Shown here: positions 26,735 to 35,066 of the stretch, piece by piece
How positions within the stretch are numbered: position 1 is the stretch's first letter
How the letters are laid out: each line of letters opens with the position of its first letter
Source: CAWAPS01 sp963783945
GTDB taxonomy: Bacteria > Actinomycetota > Acidimicrobiia > Acidimicrobiales > Palsa-688
NCBI GenBank assembly: GCA_963783945.1
Contig: CAWAPS010000032.1
Span: 1-64,000 of the forward strand
DNA: 64,000 bases
Reading direction: 5' to 3'
Made by a program: the position numbers and the translations under genes
Notes under the pieces: generated by a model
The model's database searches: none
What the model was told of the DNA's origin: nothing
The model's input: the letters and a program-made list of their open reading frames with translations, nothing else

Positions 26735-26749
26735 TGTGATACGTTCACA
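26735..26749. promoter_or_regulatory. TGTGA-N5-TCACA dyad
   Basis: The dyad TGTGA-TACGT-TCACA lies 87 bases before the TTG start of the glycosyltransferase gene. It resembles a CRP/FNR-type operator, but classical CRP sites have six bases between the half-sites and this has five. Confidence 0.3.
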
Positions 26750-26835
26750 CGCGCCTTACATCTTGCCTCGGTGCGGGACTGGTCCGACCGGCATCCACCG
26801 ATGAGCTTTGGGTAGTACATACCAGGAGATTCGGC

Positions 26836-28176
26836 TTGGAAATCACCCGCGGATTCGTTGAACCTGAGCACGCGGCCGCCACTGTCAGCGCGGCGATGGG
26901 CGACTTCGCCGCGGGGCGAGGCGACCAGCACTTCGCCTCCGTCGTCGTGGTGATCGCCGCGCTGAACGAGGCGGCCAACCTCCCCGCTGTCCTTTCGGAG
27001 ATTCCCGACCGCGCCGCCGGATACCGGCTCGACGTGCTCGTCGTTGACGACGGGTCGGAGGACGATACGTCCGAGGTGGCCCGGCGCTATGGCGCGGCCG
27101 TGCTGAGGCTGGCGCGGAATTGCGGGCACGGGGTGGCCCTTCGGGCCGGTTACCGGGCGGCATGGGAGCGGGGCGCCCGCTACATCGCAACCCTCGATGC
27201 CGACGGCCAGTGGGATCCCGGCGATCTGCCCGAGATGGTCCATCTGGTGGCAACCGGCCAAGCGGATCTGGTCATAGGTTCGCGAGCGCTCGGCGCCACC
27301 CGGGACGACGACGGCTTCCGCACCCTCGGTGTCCGGGTGTTCTCCCTTCTGGCCCGGGCGCTAACGGGCGCCTCGGTGACCGACACCTCCTCGGGCCTGC
27401 GGGTCATCACGGCCGAGGTGCTCCGCAACGTCCCCCAAACCCAGCCCCAGTACCAGACCTCCGAGTTGCTGATCGGCGCGGTGCTCGCCGGCTACAGGGT
27501 GGCCGAGGTTCCCACCGTGATGCGGCCGCGACTGTCGGGTAGCTCGAAAAAGGGTCACAACCTGGCCTACGGCCTGCGCTATGCCCGGGTGATGGTCGGG
27601 ACGTGGTGGCGGGAGACCCGCCGGCATGGGGTCCGCCACTCGCGACCGGCGTTTGCCACCCGCATAACCCGCTACGCCATCGGAAGTGTGATCTGCCTCG
27701 CCGTGAGCGAGATCACCCTTCTCTTCCTCATCCTCGCCGGGTTGCAGGGCTGGGCCGCCAGCCTGCTGGCCAGTGCGGCCGGCATCATCCCTGGCTACCC
27801 ACTGAACCGGGCCTGGACCTTCGGGCGTCGCGGCCGCAGCCATGCCTGGCGCGAGATACTCCCGTACTGGCTGTCCGCAATTGCAGGCGGCCTCCTGGCC
27901 GCTCTGCTCGTCGGGTTGGCGGACCCCTGGGCCAAGCGTGTCACGAGCAGCGATCTGGCTGTCGCATTCATCGATGTGACGGTCTACGTGGCTGCGTACG
28001 GGGCCATGTGGCTGCTGAAGTTCGCCTACCTCGACCGCATGCTGTTCCGCCCGCCGGCGCCGTCGCCCGGTAGCTCCTCGGAGACCGCCGCCTCCGACCT
28101 CGAGCCTCACCCCATCCTGGCGTCAACCGGACGCAACCTTACCCACGGCAGCGATCCGGGGAAGCTGGCCGGATAG
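26836..28176 (+). CDS. family 2 glycosyltransferase fused to GtrA membrane domain
   Basis: Residues of about 35-250 are a dolichyl-phosphate-mannose-synthase-like GT2 domain: VVVIAALNEAANLPAVL, VLVVDDGSEDDT, then TLDADGQWDPGDLPEM (DxD-type) and VIGSRALG. Residues of about 275-410 are a GtrA domain with four membrane segments (YAIGSVICLAVSEITLLFLI and so on). GtrA domains help flip polyprenyl-linked sugars, so the enzyme probably makes a polyprenyl-phosphate sugar and presents it for envelope glycosylation. TTG 26836 is supported by AGGAG seven bases upstream. Confidence 0.9.
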   Translation: MEITRGFVEPEHAAATVSAAMGDFAAGRGDQHFASVVVVIAALNEAANLPAVLSEIPDRAAGYRLDVLVVDDGSEDDTSEVARRYGAAVLRLARNCGHGVALRAGYRAAWERGARYIATLDADGQWDPGDLPEMVHLVATGQADLVIGSRALGATRDDDGFRTLGVRVFSLLARALTGASVTDTSSGLRVITAEVLRNVPQTQPQYQTSELLIGAVLAGYRVAEVPTVMRPRLSGSSKKGHNLAYGLRYARVMVGTWWRETRRHGVRHSRPAFATRITRYAIGSVICLAVSEITLLFLILAGLQGWAASLLASAAGIIPGYPLNRAWTFGRRGRSHAWREILPYWLSAIAGGLLAALLVGLADPWAKRVTSSDLAVAFIDVTVYVAAYGAMWLLKFAYLDRMLFRPPAPSPGSSSETAASDLEPHPILASTGRNLTHGSDPGKLAG

Positions 28177-28254
28177 TAGCCGGAGGGAGCGACCCCTCTG
28201 GGTGGCCCACGTTCCCCAGTCACCGACTCACGGGATGAACCCGCTGGCGAAGAG

Positions 28255-29814
28255 TCAGCCGCCGCCGTGCACGAGACGGTCCCGGCCCTCCCAATACGGG
28301 GCCCGCAGCTTGAACTTCTGAAGCTTGCCGGTAGCGGTGCGGACCAGACTGGTACGGAACTCGACAGAAGTAGGGCACTTGTAGTGGGCCATGCGCTCCC
28401 GGGCGAACGCCATGATCTCTCCTTCGCTCGCCGCCATGCCTTCGCGCTGCACCACCAGCGCCTTGACCGTCTCTCCCCACTTGACGTCCGGCACCCCTAT
28501 GACCGCGACCTCGGCGACCGCGGGATGCTGGTACAGGCAGTCCTCGACCTCTATCGAAGACACGTTCTCCCCCCCGGTGATGATCACATCCTTCTTCCTG
28601 TCGGCGATCACCAGGTAACCGTCATCGGCGATGAAGCCGCCGTCGCCGGTGTGGAACCACCCACCGGCCAGCGCGGCGGCCGTCTCTTTCTCCTGGTCCC
28701 AGTAACCGGCGAACACGTGGTTGCTGCGGGCCAGGATCTCCCCGTCGTCATCGGTCATGATCGTCACGCCGACGGCCGGGCCACCGGCCCGAGACAACAG
28801 TTGGGAGCGACCGGCGTGATCGAGATCGTCCCACTCGGACCGGGCCCGGTTGATCGTCAGGAGCGGCGAGGTCTCGGTCAGGCCGTAGATCTGGATGAAC
28901 TCCCAGCCGAGGTCAGTGGCGACCCTCTCGATGATTCTCGACGGGGGCGGGGCACCGGCGACGACGATGCGCACCCGGTCGCGCCCAGGAGTGCCCTCGC
29001 CGCGGGCCTGCCGGGCCGCCGCGGCATCCAGCACGGCCGCGACGACGGCGGGGGCGCTACACATGAGTGATACCCCGTGCTCCTCCACCCGGCTCAGGAT
29101 CTCCTCTCCGTCCACCTTACGCAGCACGATCTGGGGACAGCCCATGGACGTGACGGCGTACGGCATACCCCACCCGTTGCAGTGGAACATGGGAAGGGTG
29201 TGGAGGTAGACGTCCCGATCGGTCACTGTGGTGTGCCACCCGAAGATGGCGGCGTTGAGCCAGCAGTTGCGATGGGTCAACTGCACGCCCTTGGGCCGGG
29301 CCGTCGTCCCGCTGGTGTAATTGATGCTGACCGCGCTGTTCTCGTCGGCCTGCCACTCCCGGGGATAACGGTCGCTCGGCGCCTCGGCGAAGAGTGCAAG
29401 GTCCTGCCGGCCGTCCAGGAGCACTCGCTCCTTGACCGACACCTGGGCCAGGGCGTCGTCGATCTCGGGGTCGACAAGGAGCACCGACGCCCCCGAGTGG
29501 TCGACGATGTACTGCACCTCTTCGGCCACGAGCCGGAAGTTGATCGGCACGAGAACCCGGCCGAAGGCGCTGACGCCGAAGAAGGAGATGGCGAAGCGGG
29601 CGGCGTTCGGACTAACGATGGCGACCCGCTCGCCCTGAGCGATACCCATGTCCTCGAGGGCCAGGGCCATGCCACGCGCCCTCGCGCCCAACTCCCGGTA
29701 GGTGATGGTCCCCAGGGATCCGGGAACTCCGGGCTCGTCAACCAGAGCCGCCCGGTCCCCGTACACCGTCACCGCCCGGTCCAGGAAGTCTCCAACTGTC
29801 AGCGGAACGAACAT
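28255..29814 (-). CDS. acyl-CoA synthetase (AMP-forming)
   Basis: The 519-residue ANL-superfamily ligase has motif A3 YTSGTTARPKGVQLTH, A5 IYGLTETSP, A7 GWFHTGDGGFIADDGYL, A8 IADRKKDVIITGGENVSSIEVED and the catalytic lysine in A10 ATGKLQKFKL. It activates a carboxylic acid as acyl-AMP and then acyl-CoA; chain length cannot be told. ATG 29814 was chosen because GGGAGG lies four bases upstream; the longest frame starts at 29844. Confidence 0.93.
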   Translation of the reverse strand: MFVPLTVGDFLDRAVTVYGDRAALVDEPGVPGSLGTITYRELGARARGMALALEDMGIAQGERVAIVSPNAARFAISFFGVSAFGRVLVPINFRLVAEEVQYIVDHSGASVLLVDPEIDDALAQVSVKERVLLDGRQDLALFAEAPSDRYPREWQADENSAVSINYTSGTTARPKGVQLTHRNCWLNAAIFGWHTTVTDRDVYLHTLPMFHCNGWGMPYAVTSMGCPQIVLRKVDGEEILSRVEEHGVSLMCSAPAVVAAVLDAAAARQARGEGTPGRDRVRIVVAGAPPPSRIIERVATDLGWEFIQIYGLTETSPLLTINRARSEWDDLDHAGRSQLLSRAGGPAVGVTIMTDDDGEILARSNHVFAGYWDQEKETAAALAGGWFHTGDGGFIADDGYLVIADRKKDVIITGGENVSSIEVEDCLYQHPAVAEVAVIGVPDVKWGETVKALVVQREGMAASEGEIMAFARERMAHYKCPTSVEFRTSLVRTATGKLQKFKLRAPYWEGRDRLVHGGG

Positions 29815-29895
29815 TCGCCCTCCCGATTCCGATCTGGCGGCCATGCCTCCTGCGGGGCGCCGCTCGGCTGCGGCGATGATGGCACAGACACACGA

Positions 29896-32800
29896 TCAGC
29901 CGGCAGCCGGCTGGGAATCGGCCGGCCGGCTCCCCGCCGGACCCGGAAGGCGCAACATCAAACCCGGCGTGGCCAGCCGTCGGGTGGCGTCGCGAAGCAG
30001 CGATGCGGCGTCATCCTCCCCGAACGCGGCGTGGGCTCGTAGCAGGACGGCGTCCGCCACCGACTGGGCCGAGTCAGGGATCGGGTCCAGGCCCGCCCGA
30101 TCCCTCGTGATCTCGCACAGGAGAGCCCGGGCCAGGATTCCGGTCGGCCGGGCGCCCAGCGCTTCAGCCGCGGTCACCGCTCGTTCGGCCCTTGGACGGG
30201 CCTGGTTGGTCCTTCCGCACAGAAGAAGCACCAGAGCATCGACCACGCCCGAAGCGTCGGCAACCGCGCTGTGGCGGCGGGAGGCCGTGTCCAGGTGGGC
30301 CGCCGCCTCCTCCACCCGGCCGGCGAAGGCGAGCTCGGCCCGGACCACCAGGGCGGCGATCCCGGCCACCGGATCAGCGATGTCGGCAGGCGGAAGTGGG
30401 GCGGTCGCGCTCGATGCGCCGCGGGCGACGGCGACGCTGAACCCGGCTGCCCATCCGAGCCAGGCATCGGCGCGGCCCGGGCGATCGGCGATACGTCCGA
30501 GCATTTCTCGATGCTCAGCCGCCAGATCCATCCGGCCACTCCAGCGGGCCATCATGGCGAGCAGACACCGGGCCTGAACCATCATGTCCTCCGCCCCGAG
30601 CCGGTCAGCCACCTCGGCGAGCCGCCGGGCGAATCCCTCGGCCTCGGCGGTGTCGCTCGGACCGCCCCACATCGTGAGTAGGAACCGGTTCCAGGCCAGG
30701 GGGCTCAGGGCACCCATCTGCTTGCTGCGTTCACCGGTCTCGTCGGCGAAGGCCAGGGCGTCGGCCAACCATCCCGGCACCCGCTTGTCGGCGGGCTTCA
30801 CCAGAGAGAGAAACGATGAGGACGCGACCGATCCGGACCGGTCACCCAGCTCCTCGAACGCGTGGAAGGCCCGTTCCAGATCGGCGGCCGCCCGCCCCAT
30901 CCGGTTGAGGTAGAAGTTGGCCACCCCGGTGTTGGCGATAGCCCAGGCCTCGTTGGATCGGCGACCGAGATCCCGCCATCGCGCTTCGACCGCGGAGAGC
31001 TGAGGCAACGCCGCCTCGGGATCGGTGACCATCAGGGCCCGCGCCCTCGCGTGCTCGCGCTCCACCGCGATTGAAGGGTCATCGGGGTCATCAGAGATGA
31101 GGCTGAGCGTCGCCACGGCAAGCTCGGTATCTCCGCCGAGCCCCTGGAGCTCGGCCAGCTTCAACAGCGAAGAAGGCCGGCGGAATCCGAGCCCCACCGC
31201 TCGTTCGAACAGCCGTATCGCTTCTGGGTATCGCGCCGCTTCGACGTAGTCCTCGCCCAGCTGCACCAGTTCGGCGGCCGCCGACTCGGCCAGCGCGGGA
31301 CTGTCGGGCTGGTACTCGGCCGCTCGTTCGAGGTGGCGGGCCCGCTCCTCCCGGCGCACGGCGAGGGTGGCAGCGCGGCGGTGGAGCTCCCCCCGCCCGC
31401 GCCGGGTCAGCATGTCGTAGGCAACCTCTGATAACAGGGGGTCGACGGGCTCGAAGCTGCCGCCATTGCGGTGCAACAATCCGCCGTCGACGAGTAGGGC
31501 CAGGGGCCCGGTCGCGCTGGGCCCATCCAGTTCCTCGATGATCCCCGTGGTGGCGTCCTCGCCGAGCAGGGCCACATGCTGGAACACCTGCTTCTGCCCG
31601 GGTCCGAGGGTGTCGAGGCGCGCCGTCAAGAGGGCGTGGAGGCTGGCCGGAAGGGCGCCGGCCATCCGCAGCCCGTAGCGGCCGTCCTCCTCCACGAGCG
31701 ATCCGCTCGCCCTCGCCATGCGGACCAGCTCCCGCAGGTAAAGGGGGTTTCCGCCCGCCCGGTCCACCAGGAAGTCCGAGGCGTCCTCGGTAAGGGGCTT
31801 GTCGGGCACGAACGCGCACGCCAGCGTCGCCGCGTCGGCCCGGTTCAGCGGGCCCAGACGCACCGTGGTCGCGGCGGGAAAGTGCTTCAACCAGCTACTC
31901 GGGTTGCTGCGGCCGGCCAGCACCAGGAGGAGAGGGATCTCGTGTATGCGGGTCACCAGCCGGGTCACGAAGTTGAGCATGATCTCGTTGCTGCGGTGGG
32001 CGTCGTCGATGACGATCAGCAGTGGCCGCTCCTGAGCCTTTTCGGCAAGAAGCCGCAAAAACCCCCACAGCTGCTCTTTCTGGAGGGTGTCGGGGTCCAT
32101 CGCCCGCATGGTCTCGTCGGATCGCCCGGCCAGGGACGCCACTCGGGTCACAATTTCCGGGTCGTCGGACAGGCCGATCTGGCTGACCACGTCCGAAACG
32201 ATGGCACTGCCGCCCAGGGTCCCGTATGCCGGGTAGGAGGCGGTCACCACCAAGCCGTCCACCTCGGCCAGCCGCCCAAGCTCGGCGGCCAGGCGAGTCT
32301 TTCCCGATCCCGCATCCCCGCAGACGAGGACCATATGGAACTGCCGCTCCCGGGTGACCCGCTGCCACAGAGCGATCAGATAGGACAGCTCGTCCAGCCG
32401 TCCGACCAATGGCAGCTCGTCCGACGCGGGATCGACGTCCGCCGGCCTCAGGGCGACCGCTTCGGACACCTCCACCGGCTCGCGCTTGCCTTTGAGGATG
32501 ACCGGCCGGCGGGAGACGAACACCCCTCGCCGACCCACGAGCTCGACTGTGAGCGGACCGCAGAGCACCTCGCCTGGCCCGGCGGCCTTCTCCAGGCGGG
32601 CCGCCACGTTGACGGTGTCGCCGATAACGGTGATATCGCCGCTGTCATCCCCAATGGGTGTGGCCATGACCTCCCCGGAGTTGACGCCTATGGAGAACGC
32701 CAGGTCACCACCGAGGCTCCGCATGGCCAGAGCCGCGGCGACGGCGCGCTCGGCGTCATCGTCGTGGGCGGCCGGCACCCCGAACACCGCCATCAACGAA

Positions 32801-33156
32801 TCGCCCATGTACTTGTCGACCGTGCCGCCGTGGCCGAACACAACCTGTCCGAGCTCGCGGAACGCCGAATCCACCATCCGGGCGACCACCTCCGGGTCGG
32901 TGCGCTCGGCGAGAGAGGTGAAACCGACCACGTCGGCGAAGAGAATTGTGGCGAGCTTTCGCTCCTGCAACGGGCCAGTTGGATCCGCCGTGGTTGGACC
33001 GACGATCGACCCACCGCACGCCCCGCAGTAGCGCTGGCCCGGAGCGAAGGGGTGGCCGCATTTGGGGCAGCCGTCCGTGCGTAGAAGCGAGCCGCACTGG
33101 CCGCAGAAGCGGAACCCGTCCGGGTTGGCCGCCCCGCACGAGGGGCATTCCGACAC
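29896..33156 (-). CDS. zinc-ribbon class III nucleotide cyclase with AAA and helical-repeat domains
   Basis: This 1086-residue signalling protein starts with two zinc ribbons (CPSCG..CGQCG and CPKCG..CGACG) in residues 1-50. A class III cyclase domain follows at about 65-240, with metal site ILFADVVGFTSLAE, DKYMGDSLMAVFG and the transition-state motif GDTVNVAARLE, all intact. An AAA ATPase of the STAND/MalT-like type comes next (VLVCGDAGSGKTRLAAELG; Walker B LLIVIDDAHRS). The last 500 residues are TPR-like helical repeats. It probably makes cAMP from ATP in response to a ligand or protein. Confidence 0.93.
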   Translation of the reverse strand: MSECPSCGAANPDGFRFCGQCGSLLRTDGCPKCGHPFAPGQRYCGACGGSIVGPTTADPTGPLQERKLATILFADVVGFTSLAERTDPEVVARMVDSAFRELGQVVFGHGGTVDKYMGDSLMAVFGVPAAHDDDAERAVAAALAMRSLGGDLAFSIGVNSGEVMATPIGDDSGDITVIGDTVNVAARLEKAAGPGEVLCGPLTVELVGRRGVFVSRRPVILKGKREPVEVSEAVALRPADVDPASDELPLVGRLDELSYLIALWQRVTRERQFHMVLVCGDAGSGKTRLAAELGRLAEVDGLVVTASYPAYGTLGGSAIVSDVVSQIGLSDDPEIVTRVASLAGRSDETMRAMDPDTLQKEQLWGFLRLLAEKAQERPLLIVIDDAHRSNEIMLNFVTRLVTRIHEIPLLLVLAGRSNPSSWLKHFPAATTVRLGPLNRADAATLACAFVPDKPLTEDASDFLVDRAGGNPLYLRELVRMARASGSLVEEDGRYGLRMAGALPASLHALLTARLDTLGPGQKQVFQHVALLGEDATTGIIEELDGPSATGPLALLVDGGLLHRNGGSFEPVDPLLSEVAYDMLTRRGRGELHRRAATLAVRREERARHLERAAEYQPDSPALAESAAAELVQLGEDYVEAARYPEAIRLFERAVGLGFRRPSSLLKLAELQGLGGDTELAVATLSLISDDPDDPSIAVEREHARARALMVTDPEAALPQLSAVEARWRDLGRRSNEAWAIANTGVANFYLNRMGRAAADLERAFHAFEELGDRSGSVASSSFLSLVKPADKRVPGWLADALAFADETGERSKQMGALSPLAWNRFLLTMWGGPSDTAEAEGFARRLAEVADRLGAEDMMVQARCLLAMMARWSGRMDLAAEHREMLGRIADRPGRADAWLGWAAGFSVAVARGASSATAPLPPADIADPVAGIAALVVRAELAFAGRVEEAAAHLDTASRRHSAVADASGVVDALVLLLCGRTNQARPRAERAVTAAEALGARPTGILARALLCEITRDRAGLDPIPDSAQSVADAVLLRAHAAFGEDDAASLLRDATRRLATPGLMLRLPGPAGSRPADSQPAAG

Positions 33157-33204
33157 GGATAAACGCTACCGTGGGCCCACGGGCTGGACCCGGATGTTTA
33201 CCTG

Positions 33205-33642
33205 TCAGCGCGTCTGTGCGGTGAAGTAGAGGTCCCGCAGGATGTTGGTCTCCATCTCGGTGCCCTCGAGCAGCGCCTTCATGACGTCACCTGTGCTGAC
33301 AATGCCCACCGGATGGCCGCCCTCGACCAGGACCACGTGCCGGATCCGCTTGGTGAGCATGCGGTTCATGATGTCGTGAACGAAATCGGCCGCCGTGCAC
33401 GTGGGGACGGGCGAGTTCATGACCTCGCCGGCAGTCAGGTTGACGGCTGCCGGTCCGCCGACGCCGATGGCGAAGACGATGTCCCGCTCGGTGATGATCC
33501 CGGCGACCGGTTCGCCACCTGCCGAAATGACCATCGCGCCTACGTTGCCGGCCCGCATGGCTCTGGCCACGTCACCCAGGCGGCGGGAGGAGGGAACGGT
33601 CATCACCGTCTTGCGGACGCCCTTGATCTCGGAGACTTTCAT
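33205..33642 (-). CDS. tandem CBS-domain protein
   Basis: The 145-residue protein is a pair of CBS domains. The first has VMTVPSSRRLGDVARAMRAGNVGAMVI and EPVAGIITERDIVFAIG; the second has VMNSPVPTCTAADFVHDIMNRM and HPVGIVSTGDVMKALLEG. Such stand-alone pairs bind adenine nucleotides. ATG 33642 overlaps the stop of serS by 4 bases, and its ribosome binding site GGAGGG lies within the last codons of serS, so its translation is coupled to seryl-tRNA synthetase. That coupling is unusual. Confidence 0.93.
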   Translation of the reverse strand: MKVSEIKGVRKTVMTVPSSRRLGDVARAMRAGNVGAMVISAGGEPVAGIITERDIVFAIGVGGPAAVNLTAGEVMNSPVPTCTAADFVHDIMNRMLTKRIRHVVLVEGGHPVGIVSTGDVMKALLEGTEMETNILRDLYFTAQTR

Positions 33643-34988
33643 CGGGATCCCTCCTTCGTGGTGGCAGAATCCACGGGCCTCGTCTCTCCAACATTCTGCC
33701 TCGCCGACGAAGATTTGGCGATCACGGTGTGCCCGAGGTACGGGGCGATAGCGTCGGGCACCGTCACCGTGCCGTCGTCCCGCTGACCGTGCTCCACCAG
33801 AGCGGCCCACACCCTGGGGGTAGCGAGCCCAGAACCGTTGAGGGCGTGGACGAACTCGGTTCCGCCGCCTTCGCGCCGGAACCGGATGCGGCCCCGCCGT
33901 GACTGGAAGTCCGTCACCAGGCTGATCGAGGACACCTCCAGCCATCGGTCGACCCCGGGCGAGTAGACCTCGAGGTCGTAGACCCTGGAAGCGGAGAAGG
34001 TGAGATCTCCGGCACACAGCTCGACCACCCGGTATGGCAGGCCCAGCATCTTCAGGGGGCGCTCGGCGTCCGCCACCAATGATTCGAACTCGGCCTCGCT
34101 GTCTTCGGGGAGGCACAGCTTGACCAGCTCCACTTTGTGGAACTCGTGCACCCGTTGCAGGCCGCGCGTGTCTTTTCCTGCCGCTCCGGCTTCGCGCCTC
34201 CAGCACACCGTGTAGGCCATGTATCGCCGCGGCAGGTCCTCCTGGGCGAGGATCTCCCCCTGGTGCATGCCCATGAGCGGCACTTCACCGGTGGGAATAA
34301 GCCAGAGGTCGTCGTCGCGTACGCGGTAGGCCTGGGTGTCGAACTTCGTCAGGTGCCCGGTCCGGCTGATCACCTCGGTGCGCACGAGATGAGGCGGAAG
34401 CACCTCCTCGTAGTCGTCACGATGGATATCCAGCGCCAGCGACGTGAGGCTGCGCAAGAGTCGCGCTCCATCGCCGCGCAGTAGCGCGAACATCGATCCC
34501 GATAACTTTGCCGCCCTCTCGCCGTCAAAGATGCCTAGCCGCTCCGCCACCTCCCAGTGAGGCGCCCAGGTGCGCCCTGCGTAGTCCGCGGGGTCGTAGC
34601 CATGGGTTCGTAACACCACGTTGTCGGCTTCCCCGGCCCCATCGGGAACCGAGTCGTCGGGGAGGTTGGGGATGCGCAGCACCACGTCCTCCAACTCGGC
34701 TTCGGTGTCGCGCAACCTCGCTTCCAGCCCCTCCAAGCGGGTCCGGGCCGCCGCCATCTCCCGGCGCAGCTGCTCGGCCGCGTCCGTGTTCCCGTCCCTC
34801 ATCAAGGTCCCTATCCGGGACGCCCCCTCCTTGGCGTGCTGGCGGGCCTGGTCCACCTGGCGTACCTGCTCCCGGCGGCGCTGGGCCAGGCGGCGGGCGT
34901 CGACGGGCAGCGAGGGATCGACCCCCTTCCGGGCCAGGCGGCGAGAGGTCTCTTCGTAGTCGTCGAGCAGGAGGTGAGTGTCGATCAT
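33639..34988 (-). CDS. serS: seryl-tRNA synthetase
   Basis: The 449-residue class II synthetase has an N-terminal tRNA-binding coiled coil at about residues 30-105 (RREQVRQVDQARQ to LRDTEAELEDVVLRIP). The catalytic domain has motif 2 YTVCWRREAGAAGKDTRGLQRVHEF, the serine site TGEVPLM, and motif 3 HALNGSGLATPRVWAALVEH. The C-terminus is about 20 residues longer than usual and reads into the overlap with the CBS-domain gene. Confidence 0.96.
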   Translation of the reverse strand: MIDTHLLLDDYEETSRRLARKGVDPSLPVDARRLAQRRREQVRQVDQARQHAKEGASRIGTLMRDGNTDAAEQLRREMAAARTRLEGLEARLRDTEAELEDVVLRIPNLPDDSVPDGAGEADNVVLRTHGYDPADYAGRTWAPHWEVAERLGIFDGERAAKLSGSMFALLRGDGARLLRSLTSLALDIHRDDYEEVLPPHLVRTEVISRTGHLTKFDTQAYRVRDDDLWLIPTGEVPLMGMHQGEILAQEDLPRRYMAYTVCWRREAGAAGKDTRGLQRVHEFHKVELVKLCLPEDSEAEFESLVADAERPLKMLGLPYRVVELCAGDLTFSASRVYDLEVYSPGVDRWLEVSSISLVTDFQSRRGRIRFRREGGGTEFVHALNGSGLATPRVWAALVEHGQRDDGTVTVPDAIAPYLGHTVIAKSSSARQNVGETRPVDSATTKEGSR

Positions 34989-35066
34989 GGGCGTGCCGGA
35001 GCCTACCGGGGGCCCGGCCGCGGGAGGAAAAACTACGGAGCCCGGCCCGGAGCGAATCGGCGCCGC

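Noticed and set aside
31576..33084. 502-residue plus-strand frame opposite the cyclase gene
   Set aside because: It is a GC-rich shadow frame; the minus-strand protein has intact zinc-ribbon, cyclase and AAA motifs.
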